Source: Branchiostoma floridae
Taxonomy: Eukaryota; Chordata; Leptocardii; Amphioxiformes; Branchiostomatidae
DNA: 64,000 nucleotides
NCBI RefSeq assembly: GCF_000003815.2
Contig: NC_049985.1
Location: 24,599,673 to 24,663,672 of the forward strand
Direction of reading: 5' to 3'
In this document: positions 1 through 9,578 of the stretch, one piece after another
Layout of the letters: each line of letters starts with the position of its first letter
How positions within the stretch are numbered: position 1 is the first letter of the stretch
Notes under the pieces: model-generated
Database searches by the model: none
What the model was told of the DNA's origin: nothing
Seen by the model: the letters and a program-made list of their open reading frames with translations, nothing else
Position numbers and translations under genes: made by a program

Positions 1-320
1 CCAAGTTTTAACCCTTTCCAGACTGGGCGTTTTGGCATACCTTGGCTGGCCTGGGGGGTGGGGGTTGATGGGGGGTGCATGGTTTGGTTGGGATCTCATT
101 CGCCCCCCCCCCCCCTCGTAACTTCAAAACGGCTTACTGTACGATCACCAAATTTGCAGGGGATGATATGTTCGACACGTTTTATCATTCCCCCAGTCTG
201 GACAGTGTTAACACAATTTGTCTTGTCGGTTTACTCGCGAGTCTAAGAGTTGACTTGACAAAACATGGTTTTGTTTTTCCTTAACATTTTCTCAAGTTTA
301 ATTCTGACAACCGTTTTTAG

Positions 321-1863
321 GAAATATCCGAACTTTCCACCACTGTTGACGCCTTGAAGCGCTACCAAGACGACATGAGCCAACTGTTCACCGCTGTTGA
401 CGCCTTAAAGCGCGACCGAGACGACAAACGACAACTGTCCACCGCTGTTGACGCCTTAAAGTGCGTCCGAGACAACATACGACAACTGTCCGCCACTGTT
501 TACGACTTGAAGTACGGCCAAGACGACATGTCCACCACTGCTGATGCCTTGAAGCGCGCCCAAGACGACATGTCCACCACTGTTGATGCCTTGAAGCGCG
601 GCCAAGACGACATGTCCACCACTGTTGATGCCTTGAAGCGCGACCAAGACGACATGTCCACCACTGTTGATGCCTTGAAGCGCGGCCAAGACGACATGGC
701 CATCACTGTTGACGCCTTGAAGCGCGGCCAAGACGACATGTCCACCGCTGTTGATGTCTTGAAGCGCGACCAAGACGACATGGCCATCACTGTTGACGGC
801 TTGAGGCGCGACCTTGACAAGGAGCGAAGCCTAACCGCCTCCTTGGAGCAGCATCTTAATAAGATAATTAAGGCGCCAGGTAACTTGGCTTTCCGTTGTT
901 ATGTATCTTTTTTGTGGTGATTTATTGAGCAATCTCATTGGTATACACAGAGGAAAATTTGCGGCACTGACTATCATGATTAAGGCTTTGGGTATGTTGG
1001 CTTTGATCTATTAATGTCTACTCTTAAGTTAAGCAGCATCATTTGATTTAAACCAGTGATTAATTAAATTGATTATTAGTCATCAAATACAAGATTATGT
1101 GTAGTTAGCACCCAATGTACATTCCTTAGCCTTATATCAAAGAATATTTTCAGCATCTTGTCCTAAAGGTTACGCAGTGTTCGGTGGAATCTGCTACAAG
1201 GCCTTCGACAAAGAGAAGACCTTCGGCGGAGCGGCCGCGGCCTGTGGTGAAGACGGCGGCGCCCTCGCCATGCCCCGAGACGCTGGGACCAACGCCTTCC
1301 TGGTCTCCTTGCACACGTCCGTGAGCGACAAGGGGAAATTCTGGATCGGTCTGCACGATCAGCGCGAAGAGGGAAGCTTTGAGTGGGTGGATGGTTCAGC
1401 GCTTGGGACGTACAGCTCCTGGCGTCCGGGACAACCGGACAACTCTGGGGGCAGCGAAAATTGTGTTCATTACTACTCAATGATAACCTTGAAATATAAA
1501 TGGAACGACGATGAATGCAACTATCAGTATCGCTTCATATGCCAGGCTGTTCCAGGTGCTTATTGCAGCCGTACCATTTCCTCACCCCCCCTCTAGTAAA
1601 CAAGGCACTCCCTGAGTAATGCAATCGACATTTTTTTAATCATTATTGCTCTTGTCACAAATACATCTGATTCATTATATTGTTATAAACACATCATTCT
1701 GCATCTCGTCCCTGATAATTTTGTACTGTCTACTAACACTGCTTATCAAGTAAACATGCCACAGCTCAAGTCTGATCAGGCACAGCATCATATTTCTCTT
1801 GTTACAATAAACACATCGTTTCATATCTCATTCCTGTTGTTGTTTTTTCCAGGACGTCCATAG
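321..1863 (+). CDS. C-type lectin with coiled-coil stalk (3' part of gene)
   Basis: Three exons join in phase: 321-879 (phase 0 in, phase 1 out), 1154-1555 and 1853-1863, which ends in TAG. The 5' exons lie before the window. The first visible exon codes for a long amphipathic coiled coil built from tandem 17- and 14-residue repeats. The second is a complete C-type lectin domain: it opens with SCPKGYAVFGGICYK, has the Ca2+/sugar motifs QPD (in WRPGQPDN) and WND (in KWNDDECN), and ends FICQ. The QPD triplet is the family signature usually linked to galactose-type binding; WND supplies further Ca2+ ligands. The last exon adds only a few residues after the lectin domain. The likely role is an oligomeric secreted or membrane lectin, possibly an innate recognition molecule, but signal peptide and ligand cannot be judged here. 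AATAAA motifs near 2157-2169 could end the transcript. Bases 1-320 and 880-1153 are intronic. Confidence 0.85.
369..815 (+). repeat. In-frame coding repeat: 3 x 51 bp then 7 x 42 bp
   Basis: Within the lectin stalk exon, three 17-residue units (369-521) are followed by seven 14-residue units (522-815) sharing the core TTVDALKRGQDDM. Fourteen residues equal two heptads, so the units keep one coiled-coil register. The nucleotide repeats are close copies, which suggests recent expansion. Long antisense open frames here are by-products of the repeat. Confidence 0.85.
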
Positions 1864-2531
1864 GCGACAGGCGGAACTCTCACCTCCACTGAATAACGGC
1901 TTTCTGTCTATCCGCAGTGAGACGTACCAGCCAAACGTTAAACTTATGGTTAATCATTTACTTTAATATGTTTATATTCCATTGGTTCCGTTATTTATTA
2001 TCCTTACGTATTTATTTTGTTTGCTTTATATAAATTGTAAAAAGTTAGTAAAGGGAGGCCTTCTTATAAGCAGAAGCTTTTGGCCTCCCTTGCACTGTTA
2101 TGTTTTTTTTTTTATAATTCATTGTCATGCATTTATTTTTTTCAAAGTGCTTAACAAATAAACAATAAAAAAACAAGACTTATAGGCTCCCAAAATAGCA
2201 CATTGTTGTACAAATGTTTTACATGTTTGGGGAGTGGTAAGAAATAATGAATAATAAGAATGAGATTTGATGAAACTGTACTGTCATGTACAATGATAAT
2301 GTCTACTCATATAGAGCTAATGTGCATGTTTAAATTTCTTTGAGTAAAGAATGTTTTATTACGTAATAAAGCTTTTGTTTTTCACCTACTTCTGGTGCAT
2401 TTCACACGACATTTGTCACAGGCAGGATTAACTAAACGGATGGGATTTAATAGGATCAGTAGAGATAGCTTCATTGTTTGTGCCGTAGGCTTGAATTTCT
2501 TGTGTTCTAGTAAAGAAGGAAAAGATAGCCT
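1864..2531. other. 3' UTR and AT-rich flank of the lectin gene
   Basis: The stretch holds the probable lectin 3' UTR with poly(A) signals near 2157-2169. AT-rich sequence follows, and I see no gene in it. Confidence 0.5.
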
Positions 2532-2724
2532 GGAGTCCAGCCTTGTTCGCTTAGTTCCGCTCCCGAAGGTCGCTATTCGCGTTGGCGAGTCGCGTTGGCG
2601 AGTCGCGTTGGCGAGTCGCGTTGGCGAGTCGCGTTGGCGAGTCGCGTTGGCGAGTCGCGTTGGCGAGTCGCGTTGGCGAGTAGCGACCTTCGGGAGCGGA
2701 ACAAAGCGAACAAGGCTGGACTCC
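2532..2724. repeat. Fold-back element with a 13-bp minisatellite core
   Basis: Two 49-bp arms, 2532-2580 and 2676-2724, are reverse complements at 47 of 49 positions. They enclose eight copies of the 13-bp unit GTTGGCGAGTCGC starting at 2581. The arms carry GGAGTCCAGCC at the outer end. The structure would form a strong hairpin with a repetitive loop. It resembles a small non-autonomous fold-back element rather than a simple satellite. Confidence 0.8.
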
Positions 2725-3359
2725 AAGCTAGGAAAAGACGCAAAGTGTCATCATATCCTGACCGTTTGTAGGTCCGTCTACATCAAGCGTGCAGGCGGCA
2801 TCATGTAGTATATTACACCCCTTTACGTCTGGAACTACATTGTAAAAATCCGCATGAAGCAGTTATTGAACATATGTAAATACGTTGGGTTTGTGACCGC
2901 AGCTGTTAATGTAAGCAGCGACACCAAAAGTGGGGACTTGTCATGTGGCTCAAGCTTCTGTGATGTAAAATGTTGTTCCAGTAACTGCCATGGCTGATCT
3001 GTAAAACTGTTAAAAGCGAAATGAGGAAATTCAATAAAGTAGAAATTCCACTCGTAAATAGTTCCANNNNNNNNNNNNNNNNNNNNNNNNNNNNNNNNNN
3101 NNNNNNNNNNNNNNNNNNNNNNNNNNNNNNNNNNNNNNNNNNNNNNNNNNNNNNNNNNNNNNNNNNCTTCCAGCTGTTTTCGCAGTTCTGTCTATATTTT
3201 CATGTGCCAATTTCAGTCCATCAACAGTGACAGAATGGGCAAAATTCTTATCCATCCAGAGCAGCAACATTCCACCAAAGTACAGAATGATGGATGCTGG
3301 CTAGAACATTGCAGTATAGACTAGTTGTATTTTGCATGTTAATATTTTAAATTGCACGT
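2725..3359. other. Intergenic, includes a 100-N assembly gap
   Basis: I recognise no gene. Bases 3067-3166 are N. Open frames crossing the gap are artefacts. Confidence 0.6.
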
Positions 3360-4016
3360 AAAATTTTTGCCAACTTGCAATTTTGCACGTAGCAATAAAA
3401 AAGTATTTCGATCCCTGCGAGTACAAGGTCACTTATGTCCAGTCCGTGTTTCTTCAGGTTTCTTATCATATAGAGTCTCTTACTCCCTTTGGTGACGATT
3501 GAGGTCACATGTTGTGTCCATTTGAGGTTGTTTTGGAGGATAAGTCCCAGGATACGTGCTGCCTGGACAACCTGTAGTTGGGTTGGCCCAACAGTGATTG
3601 CTGGTGGTGGTGGAGGATTTCTCATGAAGCAAAACACCATCACCATGCACTTAGACGGGTTCAGGGCCATGAAGTCGGTGTCAGTCCAACAAGTCAGGCC
3701 ATTGATGTCGTCCTGAATCCTTGGTGTTGCAGACACATGTCGTGATTCGGAGACAGACATGTCATCAACATACTTAAACCCATCTGAAGACGTTTCGTGA
3801 CTTGCGAGGGCGTTATTAACCAGGGCTAGAAAAACTAGTGGTCCTAACTTCGTTCCCTGAGGCACACCACACGTCAGAGTTTGCCAGTCCGAGACTGTGC
3901 CCTGATACCTCACACGCTGGCGCCGACCTGACAGGAAACTGCTCACCCAGGGCACGATGGACGGGCGGACACCAAGGTCAAGTAGCTTGCAAATGGCGGT
4001 CTGGTGGTTAAGCATA
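3360..4016 (-). mobile_element. 5'-truncated LINE reverse-transcriptase fragment (CR1/Jockey-like)
   Basis: An open frame of about 220 codons on the minus strand carries the late RT motifs GVPQGTKLGPLVF and YVDDM, where the usual pattern is F/YADD, and then a degenerate thumb region (LGLILQNNLKW). The fingers and endonuclease parts are absent, so it is a dead 5'-truncated copy. The right border near 4016 joins sequence shared with the flank of copy 3 (27.2 kb), which supports insertion into pre-existing intergenic DNA. The clade is inferred from motif style only. Confidence 0.75.
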
Positions 4017-4262
4017 TTTTAGTCTGATGAGTTAATGAGTTATCATGTCTTTTAATTGACAATATTTGACAAAATGAGCCATTTTTATGATTCGGTGCCC
4101 ACAAATTCTCTGGGCTACACTTTAGAGCACAAAATTTCCATATGAGTTCATGCAATAACGGCATGTCAAATAATACTTTTTTCATCGTCATATCGCGCAG
4201 AAGACTTGTATCACAGTGACTGTTTTATTTTCACCAATTATGTGCACGTGTCCTTAGAATAT

Positions 4263-7200
4263 GATGGCTGCTTCTTCGTGTCCGAAGATCATTGGGAAGG
4301 TAGTCCTCGGTCTCCCCTGCACGCTCTCATGTGGCTATGTAGTCCAATCCTCGATCCGCACCTCCTGGTGCAGGATGGGCAAATGAAGCCCTGTGCAGAT
4401 GGAGGCTGGTCGGCCACAGCTTTCCTTCGTCTTCTCCTCTCCTCTGCTCTCTCTCTTCGAGCTGCCTCGAAGCTTTCAGCTCCTCTCTTGCATGCAGCTT
4501 TCCAGGCTTTTCTGTCTTTTGCAATACTTTCCCATTTCCTGACTGGAATGTCTGCTGAGCTGAGTTGGTGTTTCAGTTGGTCCTTATAGCGTTTCCTGGG
4601 CGCTCCTCTGTCACGCTTGCCCTGACACAGCTCTCCGTAGAAGACAGCTTTGGGCATTCTGGAGTCCTCCATTCGTGACAGATGGCCAGCCCAGCGTAGC
4701 TGCTTTGCCATCAGCATTGTCTCTACGCTTGGAAGATTAGCTCTCCCTAAGACTTCGTTGTTCGTTACATAGTCTTTCCACGTAATGCCCATGATGCACC
4801 GCAGGCAACGCTGGTGGAAGCGTTCCAGAAGTTTCACCTGCTTCCGGTACAAGACCCAGGCCTCTGCGCCGTACAGGAGTGTGGTTACGACTACTGCTTT
4901 GTACACCTGGATCTTTGTTGACAGTTGTAGTGAGTGGTTCTTCCAGACACGCTTCTGAAGACGTCCGAACGAGCTGCTGGCTTTGCCAAGACGACTGTCC
5001 ACATCCTTGCTCACTGTAGCATCATTGGAGATGACGCTTCCCAGGTATGTGAAGTGCTCTGCTACGTTCAGGGACTGTCCATCGATACATATATGTGGAG
5101 GGGTGTAGGATCCGCGTGGTGGCTTCTGGTACATCACCTCCGTTTTCCTGAGGCTGATGGTGAGACCAAAAGCCTTACATGCTGCTGCGAAGTGGTTGAC
5201 GACTGATTGTAGGGCTTCCTCTGTGTGAGCCAGAAGTGCGCAATCATCTGCAAACAGCAAGTCCAGAATCAGCTCTTCCAATGTCTTCGTGCGGGCTAGA
5301 AGTCTCTTGAGATTGAAGACACTTCCATCAGTTCTAAACCTGACATAGATCCCATCTGTGATGTCCTCTTTGGCCTCTCTTAGCATCATACTAAAGAAGA
5401 TGGCAAAGAGAGTTGGGGCAAGGACGCATCCTTGCTTGACTCCGTTAGCGATTGGGAACGGGTCCGACAGGTCTCCACTGTGCTTCACTTGACCCATCTG
5501 ACCTTCATGCAGCTGTTGCAGGATCGTGAGGAGCTTGGGCGGACATCCAAGCCTCGATAAGATCTTCCAAAGCCCGTCTCTGCTCACCGTATCGAAGGCT
5601 TTTGTCAAGTCAACGAATACCGCGTATAGCCCCATGTTTTGCTCCCTGCATTTCTCCTGGATCTGGCGCATTACAAAGATCATGTCTGCCGTTCCACGAT
5701 TGGCTCTAAAGCCACACTGACTCTCCGGCAAGTTTTCCTCAGCAATGGTCGGAATAAGTCTATCCAGTACAACTCTTGCCAGTATCTTCCCTGCTATTGA
5801 CAGCAGTGTAACTCCCCTGTAGTTAGAACAGTCCGATTTCTCCCCTTTGTTTTTGTATAAGGAGACAATAACAGCATCGCGCAGGTCTTGTGGCACGACA
5901 CCTCTTTCCCAGCATGTGGCAAACAGTCCAGTGAGCCTTTCAAGGAGTGCATCCCCACCGAGTTTGTAAACCTCTGCTGGGATTCCATCCACTCCAGGTG
6001 CCTTGTGACACTTCAGTTTTGAGATGGCTTTCTTCACCTCCTCCTGCGTTGGGGGGTTGTCCAGCTCTGTTCTCACCTCATGTTGTGGTATTTTCCGGAT
6101 GGACTCATCCTCCACTCGGCGTTTGTCCCCAAAGAGGTCGCCATAGTGCTCAGTCCACCGGTGGAGGACGGCTGCTTTATCAGTGAGGAGTTTCATACCA
6201 TCTGATGATCGCAAAGGAGCCTGGATCCGGTGAGTAGGTCCATAAATGGCACGCAGTGCTTCATAGAAGGCCCGAGCATTACCTGTGTCTGCAAAGTACT
6301 GTATTTTCTCCGCCATGTCGGTCCACCATTTGTTCTGCATCTCTCGTAGCTTGCGCTGAAGCGTGTTGCAAGCTTCCCTGTATGCAGCTTTGGTTGGCGG
6401 ATCATCTGGTTTGGACAAAGTTCTCTGATAGCAAGAGCGCTTGGTTTGGAGGAGAGCATCAATCGAGGAGTCGTTTTCATCAAACCAGTCCCTGTTCTTT
6501 CTGGATGAGTTCCCTACTACCTCTGCAGCTGTTTCCTGGAGAACGGTTTTCAACTGCTGCCACTGGTTTTCAGGGTCCTCCGTCTGCCATTTATCCTCGT
6601 CTCTGTTCAGACGCTCACTCAACTTGTCCTGGAATTTCTCCTTCAGACCGTGCAACCTGTCTACTTGCAATCTTTTCATCTGTGGGCCTTTTCTCTTCAC
6701 TGGTGGCTTGATGGAAAACCGGAGTCTGGCTCTTACCATTCTGTGATCTGTGTAGCAGTCAGCACTGGGCATGACACGTGTGTGTAGTACATCTGCTATG
6801 TCCCTCTGTCGCACCAGGATGTAGTCCAACAAGTGCCAATGTTTTGACCGTGGGTGTCTCCACGTCGTCTTAAAGCGGGCTTTCTGTTGAAACAAGGTGT
6901 TAGTGATGCTCAGTCCCCTTTCTGCACAGAGCTCTAGAAGCAGCCTCCCGTTGTCGTTGCAGTTTCCGACCCCGTGTCGTCCAAGGGCTCCTGGCCATAC
7001 CTCGTGGTCCCTGCCCACTCTAGCGTTAAAGTCACCCAAAACCAGTATCTTATCTGCTTCGTTCACATTTGCCAGGAGAGATCTCAGCTCCGTGTAAAAT
7101 GTTTCTTTGGTAGCAGGGTCTGCCTGGAGAGTAGGGGCATAGACGCTGATGAGTGTAACGGACTGGTTGTCCTGCAGTGGAAGCCGGAGAGACATCAGAC

Positions 7201-8071
7201 GGTCAGAGTGCCCAACTGGAAGGTTCTGTAGTTTGTTGGCAATACTGTTCTTTATCATGAAGCCTACTCCAGACAGCCTGCGTTCGTCACGTCCTTTCCC
7301 AGACCAATATAGGGTGTAGCCCGCCCCGTGTTCTGTCAGTGAACCCTGTTCTGCGAACCGCACTTCACTAATGGCTGCAATGTCTATGTCCAGCTTAGCA
7401 AGCTCTCTGGCTACAAGAGCTGTGCGCCTCTGAGGTCTGTCACTTTCATCACTGTCCTGCATCGTGCGTACGTTCCAGCACGCAACCTTCAACATACTTG
7501 ATTTCTGGACTCTTGATTTCTTCATACTTCCTTCTTTCTTACCGCTGGTATGAGATGCCCGTTGGCCACGGCGAACCAACCAGGTGTGTGTGAGACAAGC
7601 GGTTTTTAAGCCACCTTTTCTAGGCTCGTCTCCATCTGGAGCAAGCAGCGCTATCCCTGAAGAGGGCTGCTTGGTCGCTCGAGGCGCTGCCGAATGTTGC
7701 TGTTGCCTCAGTCAGCAAACAAGCGACCCATGTTCCCGAGCCGCCTACATGCAGAGTTGAAACTGCGACTCCCAGTACCATCTAGTACCTGTCGTTTCGC
7801 TCCTTCTCCATCGCTGTAGGACTTCCTTCCCGCCTGCGCTGCGTGGGTTTATAGTGAAGGTTGGTTCGCGCAGCCAGCTTCTGCTGACACCAACTCCACT
7901 CCTTAGGCTCCGCATCCTTCTACAGTGGCTCAGTAGACTGAGACGGCTGTGGCGACCTCGGAGCTGTAGGTTTTAAGGACTGTCCTTGTCCGTGTCCCCT
8001 CAACGTGGTTTAGCCCGCCTGCTGAAGCGGTGTACCGGGGTGTGGCGCTTGGAGCCTAACTCTCTAACTAA
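4263..8071 (-). mobile_element. Full-length non-LTR retrotransposon (LINE) with target-site duplication
   Basis: The element is bounded by an 11-bp direct repeat, CCTTAGAATAT, at 4252-4262 and 8072-8082. The paralogous flank near 27390-27402 has one copy of the related site (CCCTAGAATAT) followed by the same downstream sequence, so it is an empty site. The 5' leader of about 550 bp (7526-8071) is GC-rich. The 3' tail after the stop codon is only about 26 bp and holds a small stem-loop, CTTCG-gaca-CGAAG, near 4266-4285; short structured tails are typical of LINEs whose RT recognises the RNA end. The single long reading frame is intact, so the insertion is probably young. The clade is not certain; an RTE-like or related EN-RT family is plausible. 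Confidence 0.88.
4289..7525 (-). CDS. Endonuclease-reverse transcriptase polyprotein of the LINE
   Basis: The frame codes for 1078 residues from the ATG at 7525 (MKKSRVQKS); a second ATG, at MLKVACWN, lies ten codons later. The N-terminal third is an APE-like endonuclease with VACWNVRTM, SEVRF, GDFNARVG and TDHRMV, containing the catalytic Asn, Glu, Asp and His. The central reverse transcriptase shows HKAPGVDGIPAE, FVDLTKAFDTV, GVKQGCVLAPTLF and the catalytic LLFADD. The C-terminus is basic and ends in a Cys/His cluster (CPSCTRRC...GLHSHMRAC) that should bind zinc and nucleic acid. No internal stop or frameshift is visible, so the copy may still be active. It would nick target DNA and prime reverse transcription of its own RNA. 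It is unrelated in function to the Deltex genes around it. Confidence 0.92.
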   Translation of the reverse strand: MKKSRVQKSSMLKVACWNVRTMQDSDESDRPQRRTALVARELAKLDIDIAAISEVRFAEQGSLTEHGAGYTLYWSGKGRDERRLSGVGFMIKNSIANKLQNLPVGHSDRLMSLRLPLQDNQSVTLISVYAPTLQADPATKETFYTELRSLLANVNEADKILVLGDFNARVGRDHEVWPGALGRHGVGNCNDNGRLLLELCAERGLSITNTLFQQKARFKTTWRHPRSKHWHLLDYILVRQRDIADVLHTRVMPSADCYTDHRMVRARLRFSIKPPVKRKGPQMKRLQVDRLHGLKEKFQDKLSERLNRDEDKWQTEDPENQWQQLKTVLQETAAEVVGNSSRKNRDWFDENDSSIDALLQTKRSCYQRTLSKPDDPPTKAAYREACNTLQRKLREMQNKWWTDMAEKIQYFADTGNARAFYEALRAIYGPTHRIQAPLRSSDGMKLLTDKAAVLHRWTEHYGDLFGDKRRVEDESIRKIPQHEVRTELDNPPTQEEVKKAISKLKCHKAPGVDGIPAEVYKLGGDALLERLTGLFATCWERGVVPQDLRDAVIVSLYKNKGEKSDCSNYRGVTLLSIAGKILARVVLDRLIPTIAEENLPESQCGFRANRGTADMIFVMRQIQEKCREQNMGLYAVFVDLTKAFDTVSRDGLWKILSRLGCPPKLLTILQQLHEGQMGQVKHSGDLSDPFPIANGVKQGCVLAPTLFAIFFSMMLREAKEDITDGIYVRFRTDGSVFNLKRLLARTKTLEELILDLLFADDCALLAHTEEALQSVVNHFAAACKAFGLTISLRKTEVMYQKPPRGSYTPPHICIDGQSLNVAEHFTYLGSVISNDATVSKDVDSRLGKASSSFGRLQKRVWKNHSLQLSTKIQVYKAVVVTTLLYGAEAWVLYRKQVKLLERFHQRCLRCIMGITWKDYVTNNEVLGRANLPSVETMLMAKQLRWAGHLSRMEDSRMPKAVFYGELCQGKRDRGAPRKRYKDQLKHQLSSADIPVRKWESIAKDRKAWKAACKRGAESFEAARRERAEERRRRRKAVADQPPSAQGFICPSCTRRCGSRIGLHSHMRACRGDRGLPSQ

Positions 8072-8082
8072 CCTTAGAATAT

Positions 8083-8939
8083 AAGGACAAATGAAAGACA
8101 AAGCCTAGGGTGGCCCAGGCAAATTACTGTTTGAGTTGTGTTAGGTCAATGCCTGTTGTGTCAATTCCCTCTACCCTGTCACCTGTACTGCAATACTTTG
8201 ATGATCATTCTGTTAGAGAAATATGTTTAAAAAACATTCAATTACCTCTACCCCGTCACCTGTACTGCAATACTTTGATGATCATTCTGTTAGAGAAAAA
8301 TGTTTTAAAAAAGCAAATTCATTTTTCTTAATCTTGCATCACCCTCTTAATTTACTATCTGTTCCTATCACCATGATGGAATGAGTATATTATCTACTTT
8401 TTAATCGGCCAAGACATAGCAAAGGTTATATTGAAAAGTTGGGTCAAATTTGATGATGCCAAACTTAGAATGCCCAATAGGGGAGGGTGAGCTTCATAGC
8501 TTGATTGATATGACTATATATGGCATCAAAAATATTTCATACCTTGGTCATTATTGGAAACTTTTTCTGTATTAGCATAACAAACTGACATGCTTACACT
8601 TTGCATTAAGTTCGCACGCTTTGATAAAAGCAAATGTATATAACGTTATGATCACAACATTGTAGCTTATGATCTATAGCCATCAACATGTTCGAGCACA
8701 TTATAGCAGTAACCTAAAGATTCTAAACAAGCAATAAGTTTAAAAGGACAATTATAATAATGAAAGTTATCCTTTACAAATGTTAATCACGTTTTCAAAG
8801 ACATTAAAAAGGAGCATTTCCTCATGGTATACAGAGTTATTTGTATCACTTCTTATCTACAGCACTGTTTTCTTTAGTGATTTTGAAAACAATAACTTGT
8901 CAAGTGCTTCCAGTATGTATGACTTGGCAACTGCCTTGA
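8083..8939. other. 3' flank of TRIM-Deltex copy 1, duplicated at 27.4-28.3 kb
   Basis: The sequence aligns by eye with 27403-28293, the 3' flank of copy 3, so it belongs to the segmental duplication. It contains an imperfect tandem duplication of about 80 bp (near 8165 and 8246, shared core CTGTCACCTGTACTGCAATA in one copy). I see no gene. The matching left part of the flank lies at about 4140-4262, split off by the LINE. Confidence 0.6.
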
Positions 8940-9200
8940 CTACTTGATGCCCTTGGCAGCCAACTCCTCTGTCACCCTTTTCAGATAGCCAGGATCAGGG
9001 TAGCCATGCCTACAGAAAAAAAAGTAACATTTTGTTAGCCATCTGGTCAGGGATTTTGTCAAAAGTTAATGAAAGTGGCATAAATATAAACATTGCTATT
9101 TCTGTTGCAGTTAATAAGCCGTGGATAAGAATTCAATTTATTAAACAGACAAAATAAAACTCTTTTGGGTCTTGAAATTCCAATTCATTTAAAACATTCA

Positions 9201-9578
<378 letters not shown>

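Noticed and set aside
456-820. Two antisense open frames in the lectin repeat exon
   Set aside because: They mirror the 42-bp coding repeat on the plus strand, which has splice sites and joins the lectin domain in phase.
4289-8071. Plus-strand open frames under the LINE as host genes
   Set aside because: They are antisense shadows of the EN-RT reading frame.
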